Shown piece after piece: positions 12,956-19,427 of a stretch of DNA of 20,508 nt. Source of the DNA: a virus; the IMG/VR virus record IMGVR_UViG_3300023104_000021, positions 1-20,508 of that record, one strand, 5' to 3'. Numbering within the stretch: the first letter of the stretch is position 1; each line of letters begins with the position of its first letter. The notes beneath the pieces were generated by a model. It worked only from the letters and a program-made list of their open reading frames with translations, did not search any database and was not told the DNA's origin. The translations under genes were made by a program, and so were the position numbers.

Positions 12956-13801
12956 TTAGTCGGTGCAACCACCTGAATTACACATTGTGAAATCGTTGAC
13001 CTCCGAAAATAAGTTCCAATATTCAGTTTTAAAAATTTCCCAATATGTTATTCTATCGTCGTGCCAGGTTACGTTTTTTTTGTCAAGTCGCAGTTTTTTA
13101 TCTTCTTGCATTGCAAACCATTCTAAAATTTCAGGGTCTTCTTCATAATTTCTTTTAATTACTTCGTTTGGCTTATGATGGCAGCCTGCGCAATTTGAAT
13201 CCCACGGGAAATCTACCTCGGGAAAATTTTTGATCCACCATGATCTGATCTGATAATGAAAAGTTGTCTTTAATGGGAACTGCTTAATTTGCCAATCAAA
13301 TTCAGCCCACTTTTGATGGTTCATTCCAAAATTATCGCATGAAATAGGGCGTTCAATAGTTCGCTGTTTACCACCTTTTAAAATTCGTTCCGGTTCGTCG
13401 CCTCTAAAACCAATATTGTGGATTGTCTTACCGTATCGAGGGAATAAATATTCGAAAATCGGTATCATCTTCATTTCTGTTGTACAAAATCTACGCGCCC
13501 ATGTTGGAAGAGCCGAATTTTCGTCAATTACTTGATCAAAAGACTTACCACGAACCCAAACAATTTCTTTTCCTAAAATCTGCTCTAAATCCATCAAAAC
13601 GCGTAATGTTTTTTGACGTTCTGCACTTGCAATAAAATTACCGTCCAGTTTTTCGAGCGCGTATTTTAAGATGGCTGGGTCTTTTGGCGCAGCTTTGTGG
13701 TAATCGATACAAACGCATGCGAATATGTTTACATCAGCTGGATTATGAATCGCCATGTAAGAACTTGTTTTACCTCCCGAAACTGAATTGACTGTTATCA
13801 T
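12956..13801 (-). CDS. PP-loop (PAPS reductase-like) phage enzyme with cysteine pairs
   Basis: The 281-residue protein is an adenine-nucleotide alpha-hydrolase: SGGKTS (residues 8-13) is the PP-loop, followed by RRFCTTEMK with Cys106, IGFRGDEPER (130-139) and a cysteine pair CAGC (204-207), ending in CNSGGC (274-279). These match the phosphoadenosine phosphosulfate reductase family found in phages. The extra cysteines could hold an iron-sulfur cluster or carry sulfur, so tRNA/DNA thiolation or sulfur transfer is more likely than assimilatory sulfate reduction. It shares one base with the stop of the upstream gene and is followed by an ASCH gene. The precise substrate is not known. Confidence 0.8.
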   Translation of the reverse strand: MITVNSVSGGKTSSYMAIHNPADVNIFACVCIDYHKAAPKDPAILKYALEKLDGNFIASAERQKTLRVLMDLEQILGKEIVWVRGKSFDQVIDENSALPTWARRFCTTEMKMIPIFEYLFPRYGKTIHNIGFRGDEPERILKGGKQRTIERPISCDNFGMNHQKWAEFDWQIKQFPLKTTFHYQIRSWWIKNFPEVDFPWDSNCAGCHHKPNEVIKRNYEEDPEILEWFAMQEDKKLRLDKKNVTWHDDRITYWEIFKTEYWNLFSEVNDFTMCNSGGCTD

Positions 13802-14253
13802 TATTTTATTTTGTGAAATTCATCGTTATATCTTTCGCCATTTATGTAACTGGACATGTAAAGCTGAGCAGTACCTTTTCGACCGAGAAACTTTTTATAG
13901 GCTGGCAAAGACATAAAAAACAGTATTTTTTTTGCTTTTGTAAGCCTGTCAAACGCCGACTTTGCTTCTTTTTTTCCGACTCGGTAATCATAAACCAGCC
14001 ACGCATGATCAAACGATAAATCCGGCTCACCGACTTCGATCTCAAAATTCTTTTGCAGCTTCAATTTCCAATGCTTGACATGATCTTCTAAATATGGAAA
14101 TCGGCCTTTGATAAAAAACCATTCTATTTGCGCTTGGTCGAACATTCCTTCGAGTATTTCAAAGGCCGCTAAAGTGCCGTTTAAATGGTATTTAAACTGC
14201 CAAACATTCGTACTGTTTTTACTTCGTACTGTGTAGGTCGTGTATAGGTTCAT
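13801..14253 (-). CDS. hypothetical protein with replication-protein-like C-terminal motif
   Basis: From ATG at 14253 the product has 150 residues. The C-terminal half shows a pattern W..YDYRVGKKEAKSAFDRL, IL.FMSLPAYKKFLG and YMSSYINGERYNDEF. This is like the C-terminal motif of phage/plasmid replication and primosome-type proteins (Y..KVGK..A...W..L, then ... TYLN..RW.DE). Residues 1-60 are beta-rich and not recognised. A longer frame to 14385 would overlap the DUF4406 gene fully, so the short start is used; it still overlaps that gene by 35 bp. It shares one base with the PP-loop gene. Function is uncertain. Confidence 0.6.
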   Translation of the reverse strand: MNLYTTYTVRSKNSTNVWQFKYHLNGTLAAFEILEGMFDQAQIEWFFIKGRFPYLEDHVKHWKLKLQKNFEIEVGEPDLSFDHAWLVYDYRVGKKEAKSAFDRLTKAKKILFFMSLPAYKKFLGRKGTAQLYMSSYINGERYNDEFHKIK

Positions 14254-14566
14254 CGGCTTCGACGTTTGGGAGTTCGTAATAAATATCAAGGTTGTGGCGA
14301 AGCGCCCAGTCAAGTTCAATTTGTGCGCCTTTGCTATCAACGGTGCAAGGCAGCGCATACAACGCGTCGCATTTTGGCAGCGCATTCATGCAAATTTCCA
14401 TTGCTTCCGGCCACGGCGTTTCCGGATCAGTCACAAGCTCCATTGGATTGACTGTTTCCCAGCCCTGTCCTTTTAGGTTTTCTGCGGCGGTTGCGAACTT
14501 GGTTTTAGATTCCTCATAATCCAGTCCGGTAATTTTTCCGGAGATGTAGATAGTTCCTTTTTTCAT
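14219..14566 (-). CDS. DUF4406 / nucleoside 2-deoxyribosyltransferase-like protein
   Basis: The 115-residue protein starts with TIYISGKITGLDYEESK, the start motif of DUF4406, a family in the nucleoside 2-deoxyribosyltransferase superfamily. Further landmarks are GWETVNPMEL (35-44), PWPEAMEICMNALPKCDALY (51-70), and SKGAQIELDWALRHNLDIYY (77-96), with a glutamate in the position of the catalytic residue. The superfamily cleaves or swaps nucleobases on deoxyribose. Many phages carry it with no proven role. It overlaps the upstream gene by 4 bp (ATGA) and the downstream one by 35 bp. The C-terminal tail (ADEPIHDLHS) is probably flexible. Confidence 0.85.
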   Translation of the reverse strand: MKKGTIYISGKITGLDYEESKTKFATAAENLKGQGWETVNPMELVTDPETPWPEAMEICMNALPKCDALYALPCTVDSKGAQIELDWALRHNLDIYYELPNVEADEPIHDLHSTK

Positions 14567-14916
14567 GATAATTTTTGGTTTAGTTCGATTGATATTTGTA
14601 AAAGTGCATTTTGTTCGTAGTCATTAAATTGGACTGGAAAAGCCTGCGGGTTTGCTCGGACAATTCCAATAAACGCATCGATATAATAGGCTTCGAAATA
14701 CTCAAGAGAAAGTTTAACTTTAATTTTCTCGTTAAAGAGATTGCGATCGCTTTCAAGCTCGATTTGTTTCTTTTTGACTTTTACCGTTATTCGGCTCATC
14801 GCGCTTTTGATCATTTTGTTTTCCTGCGTTTTAGGTGGCGGCGCTAAATCGAGCATGTTTAAGAGTGATGCCAGCACTAAAAATTTTGGCTTTGTAAGTT
14901 TTAAATCAATTATCAT
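14563..14916 (-). CDS. hypothetical protein
   Basis: The 117-residue product begins MIIDLKLTKPKFLVLASLLN and includes a beta segment SRITVKVKKKQIELESD and a helix YYIDAFIGIVRANPQ. No family recognised, no membrane segment or signal. It overlaps DUF4406 by 4 bp (ATGA) and is preceded by a 12-bp gap. The charged, small, early-operon profile is typical of phage accessory genes. Confidence 0.6.
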   Translation of the reverse strand: MIIDLKLTKPKFLVLASLLNMLDLAPPPKTQENKMIKSAMSRITVKVKKKQIELESDRNLFNEKIKVKLSLEYFEAYYIDAFIGIVRANPQAFPVQFNDYEQNALLQISIELNQKLS

Positions 14917-14928
14917 AGTGTTTGAGTT

Positions 14929-15099
14929 TCAGCAGTCCATTATTGTTGAAATAGTTCGACGACAGTCTAAGCACGTAACCGTTGTTTTTTCGCACGTAAC
15001 GATCGCTTCGGTATATGTGTGGGTGTTTTTATGCGGACATTCATTTCGTGGCTCACAAAGCCCTAAAACGAGGTAGTAAATTTTAAGCAGGTGTTTCAT
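14929..15099 (-). CDS. small cysteine/histidine-rich protein, possible zinc finger
   Basis: From ATG at 15099 the product has 56 residues. Cys and His residues (CEPRNECPHK, H, then TCEKTTVTCLDCRRT and a terminal C) form possible C-H/C-C metal-binding sites resembling a small zinc ribbon. The start is chosen because the ATG follows the upstream stop by 1 bp; the longer reading to 15132 overlaps the preceding gene. Function is unknown; nucleic-acid binding is the usual role of such modules. Confidence 0.5.
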   Translation of the reverse strand: MKHLLKIYYLVLGLCEPRNECPHKNTHTYTEAIVTCEKTTVTCLDCRRTISTIMDC

Positions 15100-15100
15100 T

Positions 15101-15310
15101 TTAATGATTTTTTGAAAATCTGTGTTTAGCAATGCACCCCGTTTCGCACTCGTTTACGTCTCGGCAAGTGCATTTTGGAAATTTGCTTTTTTTCTTTTTT
15201 CGCTTTGGGTTAGAATTCGCATTAAATCCTAAGAGAAAGCCAGCTATGAAAGTAATTGTGACAATAACCAACATTTGAATTATTACCGCCTGTGTAGAAT
15301 TGTCACCCAT
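15101..15310 (-). CDS. small membrane protein with basic, cysteine-rich tail
   Basis: The 69-residue product has an N-terminal hydrophobic helix (IIQMLVIVTITFIAGFLLGF, about 10-29), then a strongly basic linker KRKKKKSKF and a tail with four cysteines (CTC, C, C) and a histidine. The topology suggests a single-pass inner-membrane protein with a cytoplasmic tail that may bind metal. The ATG at 15310 immediately follows the upstream TAA at 15311-15313. No family recognised; together with the next gene it forms a pair of small Cys-rich proteins. Confidence 0.55.
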   Translation of the reverse strand: MGDNSTQAVIIQMLVIVTITFIAGFLLGFNANSNPKRKKKKSKFPKCTCRDVNECETGCIAKHRFSKNH

Positions 15311-15634
15311 TTATTTGTATTTGTGTGCGACTACGCCGCCAATTGCAATAATGATTTTTGAGAGTTCAGCCTTATCCATTTCAAGCAATGGCTTTTTAAC
15401 CGGGGATTTGTCGCTTTTCAGGAAATCACTTAGCCTTTCGAGGTCTGCAACGTCGCCGTATTTTTCATGTTTTACCGTCCATTTCGCACTACGCATGAGC
15501 GATAATATCTGCATGTGTTGGATATTTGTTTTTTTAAATAATCCCCAATTTTCATTGCTTTGCGGCTGTTCCGACTTGTAATTGTCGATGGCGCTGCCTG
15601 TGCCTGTGTAAACAAGTGGTTTAGTTGCTGTCAT
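15311..15634 (-). CDS. hypothetical protein
   Basis: The 107-residue product starts MTATKPLVYTGTGSAIDNYK, has a helix HMQILSLMRSAKWTVKHEKY and a C-terminal helix ELSKIIIAIGGVVAHKYK. No family recognised. It overlaps the upstream gene by 14 bp and its stop directly abuts the next start codon. No signal peptide; the C-terminal hydrophobic stretch is too short for a membrane segment. Confidence 0.6.
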   Translation of the reverse strand: MTATKPLVYTGTGSAIDNYKSEQPQSNENWGLFKKTNIQHMQILSLMRSAKWTVKHEKYGDVADLERLSDFLKSDKSPVKKPLLEMDKAELSKIIIAIGGVVAHKYK

Positions 15635-15833
15635 TCTGAATTTTTTTTAAAGCTTCTAAGTGAAAGGACATGCTACACAATAAATCTTGCGTGCGTTGCA
15701 GTTGACGTTTTGACATTGGGGATTTTGCTCTTTTAAGCTTGTAAGTATTGTCATCGACAATGTTTACAACATCTTTGCACAATTCGTCGAGCGGTATTAA
15801 TGTGAATTTTACTTGTTTAGTTTCTACTGCCAT
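15621..15833 (-). CDS. hypothetical small helical protein, first gene after the tRNA-like elements
   Basis: From ATG at 15833 the product has 70 residues, beginning MAVETKQVKFTLIPLDELCK; the second half (SKRQLQRTQDLLCSMSFHLEA) is helical. A longer reading to 15905 would run back through the tRNA-like RNA sequence and translate it, which is implausible, so the ATG at 15833 is chosen. The leader between the RNA element and the ATG is A/T-rich. It overlaps the next gene by 14 bp. Being the first gene after two structured RNAs, its expression may depend on processing there. Confidence 0.6.
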   Translation of the reverse strand: MAVETKQVKFTLIPLDELCKDVVNIVDDNTYKLKRAKSPMSKRQLQRTQDLLCSMSFHLEALKKIQNDSN

Positions 15834-15856
15834 TTTTATAAGTTTTAATATTTGTA

Positions 15857-15930
15857 CCCGGAGCGGGGATCGAACCCGCAAGGCCGCGCCTTTTGCTCCG
15901 CTCACACACTTCCGGGACTTGACACAGTGT
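15857..15930 (-). ncRNA. tRNA-like RNA element 1: acceptor stem and T-arm, no anticodon arm
   Basis: Read 15930 to 15857 on the minus strand. A T-arm with canonical loop, GCGGG-TTCGATC-CCCGC (15879-15863), is followed at once by TCCGGG (15862-15857), which pairs with CCCGGA (15916-15911) to form a 6-bp acceptor-like stem. Immediately before the T-arm is a perfect hairpin AAGGC-GCG-GCCTT (15892-15880), placed like a class II variable arm. Only 18 bases (15910-15893) remain for D and anticodon arms, enough for at most one short stem (a weak D-arm-like AGCGGA lies there), so a full cloverleaf cannot form. ACACT (15930-15926) may pair with AGTGT (15910-15906), enclosing the acceptor strand in a pseudoknot. 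It could be an RNase P/Z cleavage signal in the early mRNA or a cis element. Confidence 0.6.
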
Positions 15931-15950
15931 GGTATTTGGTAATGTCTGCT

Positions 15951-16020
15951 CCCGGGGCGGGAATCGAACCCGCAAGCTTGCGCTTTTACGATTAACCCGG
16001 GTCACCAACTTAACTATCGT
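15951..16020 (-). ncRNA. tRNA-like RNA element 2: acceptor stem and T-arm, no anticodon arm
   Basis: Read 16020 to 15951. The T-arm GCGGG-TTCGATT-CCCGC (15973-15957) is followed directly by CCCGGG (15956-15951), pairing with CCCGGG (16001-15996). A hairpin AAGC-GCAA-GCTT with a GNRA loop (15985-15974) abuts the T-arm, just as in element 1. Only ten bases separate it from the acceptor 5' strand, so there is no room for D or anticodon arms. ACGAT (16020-16016) can pair with ATCGT (15992-15988), enclosing the acceptor 5' strand, again as in element 1. The arrangement is shared while the connecting sequence and hairpins differ, which argues for selection on structure. It begins 3 bp after the stop of the upstream gene. 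Confidence 0.6.
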
Positions 16021-16023
16021 TGA

Positions 16024-16173
16024 TTACTTTATGTGGTTGAGTTTTTCCATTTTGTCAGCAAACCATTTGCTGAAAACGACTACCAGCAATCCGGCAAATG
16101 GTAGCGCTAAAATTGCTCCGACAATCAAACCCAAAATTGTAAGGAGCTTTTCAATATCATGCAGCGTGATCAT
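16024..16173 (-). CDS. small single-pass membrane protein
   Basis: From ATG at 16173 the product has 49 residues: MITLHDIEKL, a long hydrophobic segment LTILGLIVGAILALPFAGLL then VVVF, and a basic tail KWFADKMEKL. The hydrophobic stretch is long enough for one, perhaps a bent, membrane helix. The ATG follows the upstream TAG by 1 bp; a longer reading would overlap it. The family is not recognised; small membrane proteins in early operons of transposable phages sometimes act in superinfection or host interference. It directly precedes the tRNA-like elements. Confidence 0.6.
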   Translation of the reverse strand: MITLHDIEKLLTILGLIVGAILALPFAGLLVVVFSKWFADKMEKLNHIK

Positions 16174-16174
16174 G

Positions 16175-16849
16175 CTATACTGAAAATCTGAATTCAAGCT
16201 TTTTAGTGCGATTCTCGGCAACTTCTATCATTTTCCAACCGCTAACAAAGCTGCTACCTTTTACGCGGTGCTGTGCGGCGATTATGATGTCAAGACCTTC
16301 CTCAAATTCAGGCGAGTTGAACGTACTTCGCATTTCGTTGAGCTGGATGATCTTGATTGGGTTAAGCATGTTGGTTTTAAGGTTCGGTTTCAACAGCAAC
16401 TTGCATGCGATCGCCAGTTTTTGCAGATTTTCGTTTTCTGTGTCACCGGAAAGAGCGTCGAGGTAATCCGTGACCATTTGCACTCCCGCGCTTTCAGTTC
16501 CATCAAACGAAATATTGACGTTATAGCCAATCGTAACACTACATTTTCCTTCAGGATGCGTTACAGTGTGGCTTTCCTGTTCTAATCGATCAAGACCGTA
16601 TATGTCCGCTTTTAATTTCAAGATGTTAGTGAAACCAGCAAAAACGTTATTTACAATTTTCTCAACGTCCATTTGTTGACTGATCAATGTGTCGATGTTG
16701 GCTTCTACAAACTGCGTTGACAGTTCCTTTAAGGTTGCGATATCGCCTTGACGCTTTTCTTTTTCGGCTTTGTCCTCAGCCTTAATTTGCGCCTGTAGTG
16801 CTTTGCGATCCGCTGATGATAATTTTTTGATGTCGAGTGTGTTTTCCAT
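16175..16849 (-). CDS. DUF3164-like early protein of Mu-like phages
   Basis: The 224-residue product has a charged, helical N-terminus (SADRKALQAQIKAEDKAEKE), then VEKIVNNVFAGFTNILKLKADI, and a beta segment HPEGKCSVTIGYNVNISFDG, followed by helices and NPIKIIQLNEMRSTFNSPEF near residues 163-182. Order and spacing resemble DUF3164, a family seen in early regions of Mu-like phages after the transposition genes. Function is unknown. It lies 8 bp behind the gene at 16858 and 1 bp ahead of the membrane protein. The assignment is by overall pattern and position. Confidence 0.65.
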   Translation of the reverse strand: MENTLDIKKLSSADRKALQAQIKAEDKAEKEKRQGDIATLKELSTQFVEANIDTLISQQMDVEKIVNNVFAGFTNILKLKADIYGLDRLEQESHTVTHPEGKCSVTIGYNVNISFDGTESAGVQMVTDYLDALSGDTENENLQKLAIACKLLLKPNLKTNMLNPIKIIQLNEMRSTFNSPEFEEGLDIIIAAQHRVKGSSFVSGWKMIEVAENRTKKLEFRFSV

Positions 16850-16857
16850 TATAAATT

Positions 16858-17106
16858 TTATTTTGATAAATTAATTGTGTTGATATTCGATTGTATTTTC
16901 TTTTCTATTTCGGGTGATACTTTGTAGTTCCGGCAATCTGCCATTTCACGAAGCCCGGCGTTAAAATCGAGCAGCTCGAAGAGCGATGCGCGTTCCATAT
17001 TTATGCAGATTCTTTCGCCAGCGGTCAGCACATCGGTTTTGATTGTGGTGTATTGCAGAATTGTAAAGAGCAGCTCGAGGCGTTCAAGGATTTGTTCTGT
17101 GTTCAT
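16858..17106 (-). CDS. hypothetical small protein
   Basis: The 82-residue product (MNTEQILERLELLFTILQYT...) is helical throughout, with ERASLFELLDFNAGLREMAD and a C-terminal SPEIEKKIQSNINTINLSK. No domain recognised and no membrane segment. Its ATG directly follows the upstream TAA (17107-17109). It is part of the early run between the RecA-like ATPase and the DUF3164-like gene. Confidence 0.6.
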   Translation of the reverse strand: MNTEQILERLELLFTILQYTTIKTDVLTAGERICINMERASLFELLDFNAGLREMADCRNYKVSPEIEKKIQSNINTINLSK

Positions 17107-17454
17107 TTAATTTAAATTGTTGATGATTTTGATTTTTCGGGCAGCCTCAATTAAGGGCTTTGGATAATGCTCGTAGGCTTGAACAGTGATCGTGCTGTAA
17201 AGCGACTTTATTTGCGGCAGCTTTAAGTATGAATGCGTGTTGGCTACCATTTTTGCAAACTCACTTTCAAGCCGTGCGTATTCATCGATAAACCAGCTCG
17301 AGAGCGATTTGTTTGCGAGGAACTTCTGAAAGTCATCCGGGTGTTTCGGATCGCATTTTGATTCACACCAACGCATGTATCTTTCTAAAATGAAATTTTC
17401 ATATTGCTCAGGCGTCATGCCTATTAATTCGTTGATCGGTTTTATTGTAGTCAT
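17107..17454 (-). CDS. hypothetical early protein
   Basis: The 115-residue product begins MTTIKPINELIGMTPEQYEN and contains FILERYMRWCESKCDPKHPD and DEYARLESEFAKMVANTHSY. The Cys pair (WCESKC) with a following His could bind metal, but a single cluster is not enough to say so. No family recognised. It sits 10 bp behind the RecA-like ATPase gene and abuts the next gene. Confidence 0.6.
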   Translation of the reverse strand: MTTIKPINELIGMTPEQYENFILERYMRWCESKCDPKHPDDFQKFLANKSLSSWFIDEYARLESEFAKMVANTHSYLKLPQIKSLYSTITVQAYEHYPKPLIEAARKIKIINNLN

Positions 17455-17464
17455 GCCTTTATTT

Positions 17465-18100
17465 TTAAATTATTTCTTTCCAATATTTCGCGGCTCTTTG
17501 TGGCCAAACGGTGAAAATTTCGCCACCGCCATTTAATCTTCCGTCCGGAAACAACCGGAAACCTTCTACCCACAATTTCACATCGACATCATACCAAATA
17601 TCATCCGCCAATGATCCTTTCGGGCTTTTACCTTTTGCCTGACTAATCCAAATTATTCCCTTTCCTTTTGCCAGCATCAACTCCTTTAACTGATAGTATT
17701 GTGCTTTGTTTATTCTCGTGTATTGCACCGAATCGACAAACAAAAAATCGGCGCTTTTAGGCTTTGAAAATCGTGCGATCAATTCATCAAATGGCATTCT
17801 GTCGAGCAGGCGAAAACTGTTCTCGCAATTCTCCATATCATTTCGTTTTAATGCGTTTTGCATGGTGGACGATAAACCCTGCTCCAATGAATTGTAATCG
17901 ACTTTTCCAAATTTCGTAAGCTCTTTTGCCAGCTTGATCGCGGCCTCGGTTTTTCCATTCGAAGTATTTCCAAAAAGAATAGCCGAAAAAGCTTTGTCAG
18001 GTTTTCCAAGTGTTTGCTCCCATTCACCTGTAAGATTTAGAGGATTGAATTTTTTAGCATAAACGTTTGACATGGAATAGGCTCTTCCTGTTTTACTCAT
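17465..18100 (-). CDS. RecA-fold P-loop ATPase (Sak4/DNA-recombination-like)
   Basis: The 211-residue protein has a Walker A GNTSNGKT (residues 44-51), a Walker B FLFVDS with Asp123 (119-124), and a later IIWISQAKGKSPKG segment resembling the sensor region of RecA-type NTPases. The compact size and single ATPase core match phage Sak4-like or RadA-like proteins and other early NTP-binding proteins of Bacteroidota transposable phages. A role at replication or recombination is inferred; the partner is unknown. It overlaps the preceding gene by 8 bp. It is distinct from the MuB-type ATPase two genes upstream. Confidence 0.75.
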   Translation of the reverse strand: MSKTGRAYSMSNVYAKKFNPLNLTGEWEQTLGKPDKAFSAILFGNTSNGKTEAAIKLAKELTKFGKVDYNSLEQGLSSTMQNALKRNDMENCENSFRLLDRMPFDELIARFSKPKSADFLFVDSVQYTRINKAQYYQLKELMLAKGKGIIWISQAKGKSPKGSLADDIWYDVDVKLWVEGFRLFPDGRLNGGGEIFTVWPQRAAKYWKEII

Positions 18101-18542
18101 ATCTGTTTTTGGCGGTGTAATAGGCTTTATTACTCACGTTTTTTCGTTTTAAAAAAGCCTGTAATGTTTCGGTTGGTGATTTTTCGGCGAGTAATTTTTT
18201 AAACTGAGCTTCTGTAAATTTTGGTTTGGTGTTTATTCCCGGCGAATTGTGACTAAAGCCTGTGCCTTGAACTGACCAACACAAATTTGAATAGTGATTT
18301 CCTGCCGTCTGATTAACTTTTTTAACCACATAGTCAAGATTTTTCGACATTCCGTGCCAACACTCGCAAACAAGGCGCATCACAGTTACCGTTTTATAAC
18401 CAACCGCGACAATCTCCATTGGTACGCTGTTATTTTTACGTTCATAGGTCTTTGACACTAAAGCTTCACCTTTATAAATAATTGAAGTTCCGTCTTCATT
18501 TACCCTCAAACCTTCTACTATTGGATGATTGCGATAGTTCAT
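18093..18542 (-). CDS. HNH-like protein with degenerate active site
   Basis: The 149-residue protein has the scaffold of NUMOD/HNH_3 phage endonucleases: an N-terminal beta part with VSKTYERKNN, then VTVMRLVCECWHGMSKNLDY and VVKKVNQTAGNHYSNLCW (about 72-89). In active enzymes the second segment reads V.HH(I/D)..N..N..NL.W; here the two histidines are Lys74-Lys75, though the Asn residues and NLCW remain. The metal site is therefore probably lost and it may act as a DNA-binding protein. The C-terminus (FTEAQFKKLLAEKSPTETLQ) looks like an HTH-type helical region. It shares one base with the MuB gene stop and overlaps the ATPase by 8 bp. Confidence 0.65.
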   Translation of the reverse strand: MNYRNHPIVEGLRVNEDGTSIIYKGEALVSKTYERKNNSVPMEIVAVGYKTVTVMRLVCECWHGMSKNLDYVVKKVNQTAGNHYSNLCWSVQGTGFSHNSPGINTKPKFTEAQFKKLLAEKSPTETLQAFLKRKNVSNKAYYTAKNRYE

Positions 18543-19387
18543 TATGCGGCTCTTTTATTTGCAAAAATTAATCTCCGTACTCTTCTGATATCGCCGTCGC
18601 AATCTTTGGAAATACTGCGGATTGTTGCGCTGTCTTCGATTCCGTTGGCTTTACAAACCTTTTCGACGTCGATATAGCTCGTTTGCTCCAATTCAATAAA
18701 TCGAAGCCCTACGCGGCTATAAATTTCCCTGTAACCTTTCTTTTCGATCGCCGCACCACGTTTGATGCGTTTCTCTAAAAAGTGTGTGGCCATAAGCACA
18801 ATTCCGCAGTGATTTTCCAGCTCGTTGTAAAGTGTGATGAAAAACAAAAGCACGTTATCAGCAAGTTTGTCGGCTTCATCCATAATGATGATCGGATTTT
18901 CAAGCGCTTTCAATAATTGCGTGACCTTGTACATCATTTCGGGAAGTGTTAAGCCAGCGTGATCTTTACCCATTTTCGCTAACAATTCGCGCAGGAACCA
19001 ACGTTTATCCCAGTATTCGTTACACGAAAGCAAAAACACATTTTTGTTTTCACTTTCATATTTTTTCGCGGTTTCAGATTTACCCGCTCCGGCTTTTCCG
19101 GTTACAGCGATAACCAGCGAATGCGCTTGAGAATCGGTAAAAAATTTGATCAGCTCCTGTGAGTTGATTGTTTCGGCAAAATTCCAGTTGCTTGACGATG
19201 ATCCGGTGTAAGCAGCAACTTTGCGCCACATCTCTTCGGCAATATTGTCCCAATTGTGGTTTCGCATTTGTGAAATTGTAGCCGAGGAAACGCCTGGCAT
19301 TTCTGCGGCCACTTTATTTGCCGAACCTTTTATGGTAATCATTCGCTCTAAAGCTTCAACGGTTTGTATTTTGTCTTGATGTGTCAT
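18542..19387 (-). CDS. MuB-like AAA+ ATPase, transposition target activator
   Basis: The 281-residue protein has an N-terminal helix-turn-helix (NKVAAEMPGVSSATISQM, about 24-41), Walker A GKAGAGKS (97-104), Walker B IIIMDEAD (166-173), an HFLEKR sensor-like segment near 208 and a C-terminal DNA-binding region with DGDIRRVRRLIF. HTH plus AAA core is the MuB design: ATP-dependent DNA binding that delivers target DNA to the transposase and protects the phage from self-insertion. It follows the transposase gene with a 40-bp gap, as in Mu. ATG at 19387 gives the full HTH. Confidence 0.9.
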   Translation of the reverse strand: MTHQDKIQTVEALERMITIKGSANKVAAEMPGVSSATISQMRNHNWDNIAEEMWRKVAAYTGSSSSNWNFAETINSQELIKFFTDSQAHSLVIAVTGKAGAGKSETAKKYESENKNVFLLSCNEYWDKRWFLRELLAKMGKDHAGLTLPEMMYKVTQLLKALENPIIIMDEADKLADNVLLFFITLYNELENHCGIVLMATHFLEKRIKRGAAIEKKGYREIYSRVGLRFIELEQTSYIDVEKVCKANGIEDSATIRSISKDCDGDIRRVRRLIFANKRAA

Positions 19388-19427
19388 TTTCTTAGATTTA
19401 ATAAGGGGTTAAACAGTTTTTAAACAA

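Noticed and set aside
15621-15905. Longer versions of the gene at 15833, and a 63-residue minus-strand frame (15817-16008), running through the tRNA-like region
   Set aside because: They translate structured RNA sequence; the ATG at 15833 gives a normal leader and coding start.
15841-16020. Two ordinary tRNA genes
   Set aside because: The T-arm and acceptor 3' strand look like a tRNA, but no 5' acceptor strand lies at the right distance and there is no anticodon arm; so I list them as tRNA-like elements instead.
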